This document shows, in pieces, positions 6,230-7,014 of a DNA stretch of 7,014 nt (positions within the stretch are counted from its first letter, which is position 1; every line of letters starts with the position of its first letter). Source of the stretch: Verrucomicrobiota bacterium (lineage in GTDB: Bacteria; Verrucomicrobiota; Kiritimatiellia; Kiritimatiellales; Tichowtungiaceae); assembly GCA_020853375.1 (NCBI GenBank), contig JADYZA010000204.1:1-7014 (forward strand), in the 5' to 3' direction. The notes below the pieces were generated by a model, which was given only the letters and a program-made list of their open reading frames with translations, was not told the DNA's origin and made no database searches. A program made the position numbers and the translations under genes.

Positions 6230-7014
6230 TTATTCGGCGGGGCGTTCGGCGCGGAAGATATCGTTTTTCAAAAGCGGCTCATCCCGATCGAGAATTCCGT
6301 TGCGGTTGCTGTCGGCCTGAGGGTGCACATATTCATATGCACCGATATCAACGCGGGCGTGGCGATTGTTGTTGCCGTCCAGAATGCGCGGGTTGCCGAG
6401 CAGATCGGCGACCAGAAAATTATTCGTGCCCGCATCGATCAGCGCCGAGCTATAAACCGGCAGGAAAACCCCTTGATCGGTGTTTTTGAAGCCCGGCTCT
6501 GCATCGATATTTCCCGGTCCCTTGCCTTTGGGCATGCTACAGCAATAGCTCATCTCGACTTCGAGAAAATTGTGGTCGCTCAGCAACGTCTGATTGTGGT
6601 GCAACACGGTGTTCTGCGCCGTCCCGAACGCCGACCCGCCGCCCATTTTCTCGGCGCGATTATGCGTCACCGTGCAGTTGCGTAGCTCGCTGTGGTGCGT
6701 TCCACCGCCAAAAAATGCGGCGCGGTTATACTGCACCAGACAGCTGCCAAGCCGTGCGAGGCTCGCGCCGCCGCCGGAGCGCCGCGCAGTGTTGTCTGAG
6801 AAAACACACCGGAACGCATTGCCGCCGTAAAGACCGCCGCCGTACCACAGCGCGGTATTGCTGACCACCGTGCAGTTCACCAGCACGCCGCCCGGCTCGC
6901 TCCACACGCCGCCGCCAGAAAGCGCGGTGAACCTGTTGCCTTCCGGCCCCTCTTTCATCGTTTCGCCGCCCGTGATCGTAAAGCCGATCACCTGCACGCC
7001 GTTGGTCATATAAA
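6230..7014 (-). CDS. Right-handed beta-helix repeat protein with choice-of-anchor-Q-like C-terminus (5' end outside window)
   Basis: At least 260 residues are visible, ending at TAA (complement of 6230-6232). An ATG at 7009 exists, but the frame stays open to the edge. Its context, YMTNGVQVIGFTITGG, resembles the interior of such proteins, where a YLTNG strand precedes a GFT(L/I)T strand. The start is therefore probably beyond the window. Counting from M at 7009, residues 32-144 form a ladder of five coils, each starting with GGG: the first has 25 residues and the next four exactly 22. Most carry a Cys or Asn and an N-x-A or N-x-T motif at fixed places. Residues 188-227 (SALIDAG...LLGNPRI...VDIGAYEY) match the usual end of choice-of-anchor-Q proteins. 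Residues 233-244, DSNRNGILDRDE, form an EF-hand or dockerin-type calcium loop. Such proteins are usually secreted or surface-bound and may bind or act on polysaccharide, but the signal peptide would lie outside the window and no catalytic residues are recognised. No PEP-CTERM tail is present. Confidence 0.8.
   Translation of the reverse strand, partial: YMTNGVQVIGFTITGGETMKEGPEGNRFTALSGGGVWSEPGGVLVNCTVVSNTALWYGGGLYGGNAFRCVFSDNTARRSGGGASLARLGSCLVQYNRAAFFGGGTHHSELRNCTVTHNRAEKMGGGSAFGTAQNTVLHHNQTLLSDHNFLEVEMSYCCSMPKGKGPGNIDAEPGFKNTDQGVFLPVYSSALIDAGTNNFLVADLLGNPRILDGNNNRHARVDIGAYEYVHPQADSNRNGILDRDEPLLKNDIFRAERPAE

Noticed and set aside
4683..6320. Long plus-strand open frame of 545 codons opposite ppdK
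   Set aside because: It lies almost wholly antisense to a confidently identified PPDK with all catalytic motifs, has no recognisable motifs, is rich in His, Phe, Gly and Arg as expected for the reverse of a biased coding frame, and runs through the intergenic gap into the next gene.
6230..7009. Reading the beta-helix gene as complete from the ATG at 7009
   Set aside because: The frame is open to the window edge, the Met lies within a YMTNG strand typical of the protein interior, and there is no signal peptide at this Met. The gene is best treated as 5'-partial.

Overview
The window is a gene-dense piece of a bacterial chromosome, moderately GC-rich by eye. It holds a plus-strand housekeeping operon on the left and minus-strand genes on the right, with no rRNA, tRNA, CRISPR array or insertion sequence seen. 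Three traits suggest a member of the PVC group, perhaps Kiritimatiellota, Verrucomicrobiota or Lentisphaerota: a choice-of-anchor-Q-like beta-helix protein, an ECF sigma factor followed by a single-membrane-span protein with an LLxLKRYExP-like start, and a large PPDK. This placement is inference from protein style, not a phylogenetic result.

Left part (1-2221, plus strand): the last 28 codons of a Sua5/TsaC-type threonylcarbamoyl-AMP synthase overlap by ATGA a low-molecular-weight phosphatase of the YwlE type. That gene in turn overlaps by ATGA a 560-residue gene that joins a complete ribose-5-phosphate isomerase B (RpiB) to a complete serine hydroxymethyltransferase (GlyA) in one reading frame. 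The order sua5 - ywlE - rpiB - glyA matches the Bacillus subtilis ywlC-ywlE-ywlF-glyA neighbourhood, but here the last two are one protein. Both activities supply purine synthesis: ribose-5-phosphate for PRPP, and glycine plus one-carbon units.

Middle (2225-3255, minus strand): an ECF sigma factor and, overlapping it by ATGA, a 142-residue protein with one membrane span that is probably its regulator or anti-sigma factor. The pair ends 3 bases from the rpiB-glyA stop codon. A small perfect inverted repeat covers both stops, and no ordinary terminator is visible there.

Right part (3375-7014, minus strand): a complete pyruvate, phosphate dikinase (PpdK) with its own ribosome binding site, a candidate extended -10 promoter and a strong intrinsic terminator. 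Upstream of it is the 3' part of a beta-helix repeat protein, probably exported, that runs off the right edge. In both minus-strand intergenic gaps a candidate promoter overlaps the terminator region of the preceding gene.

The most notable item is the RpiB-GlyA fusion. The rest is recognisable metabolism, regulation and surface-protein sequence. I see no clear evidence of a wholly new system.
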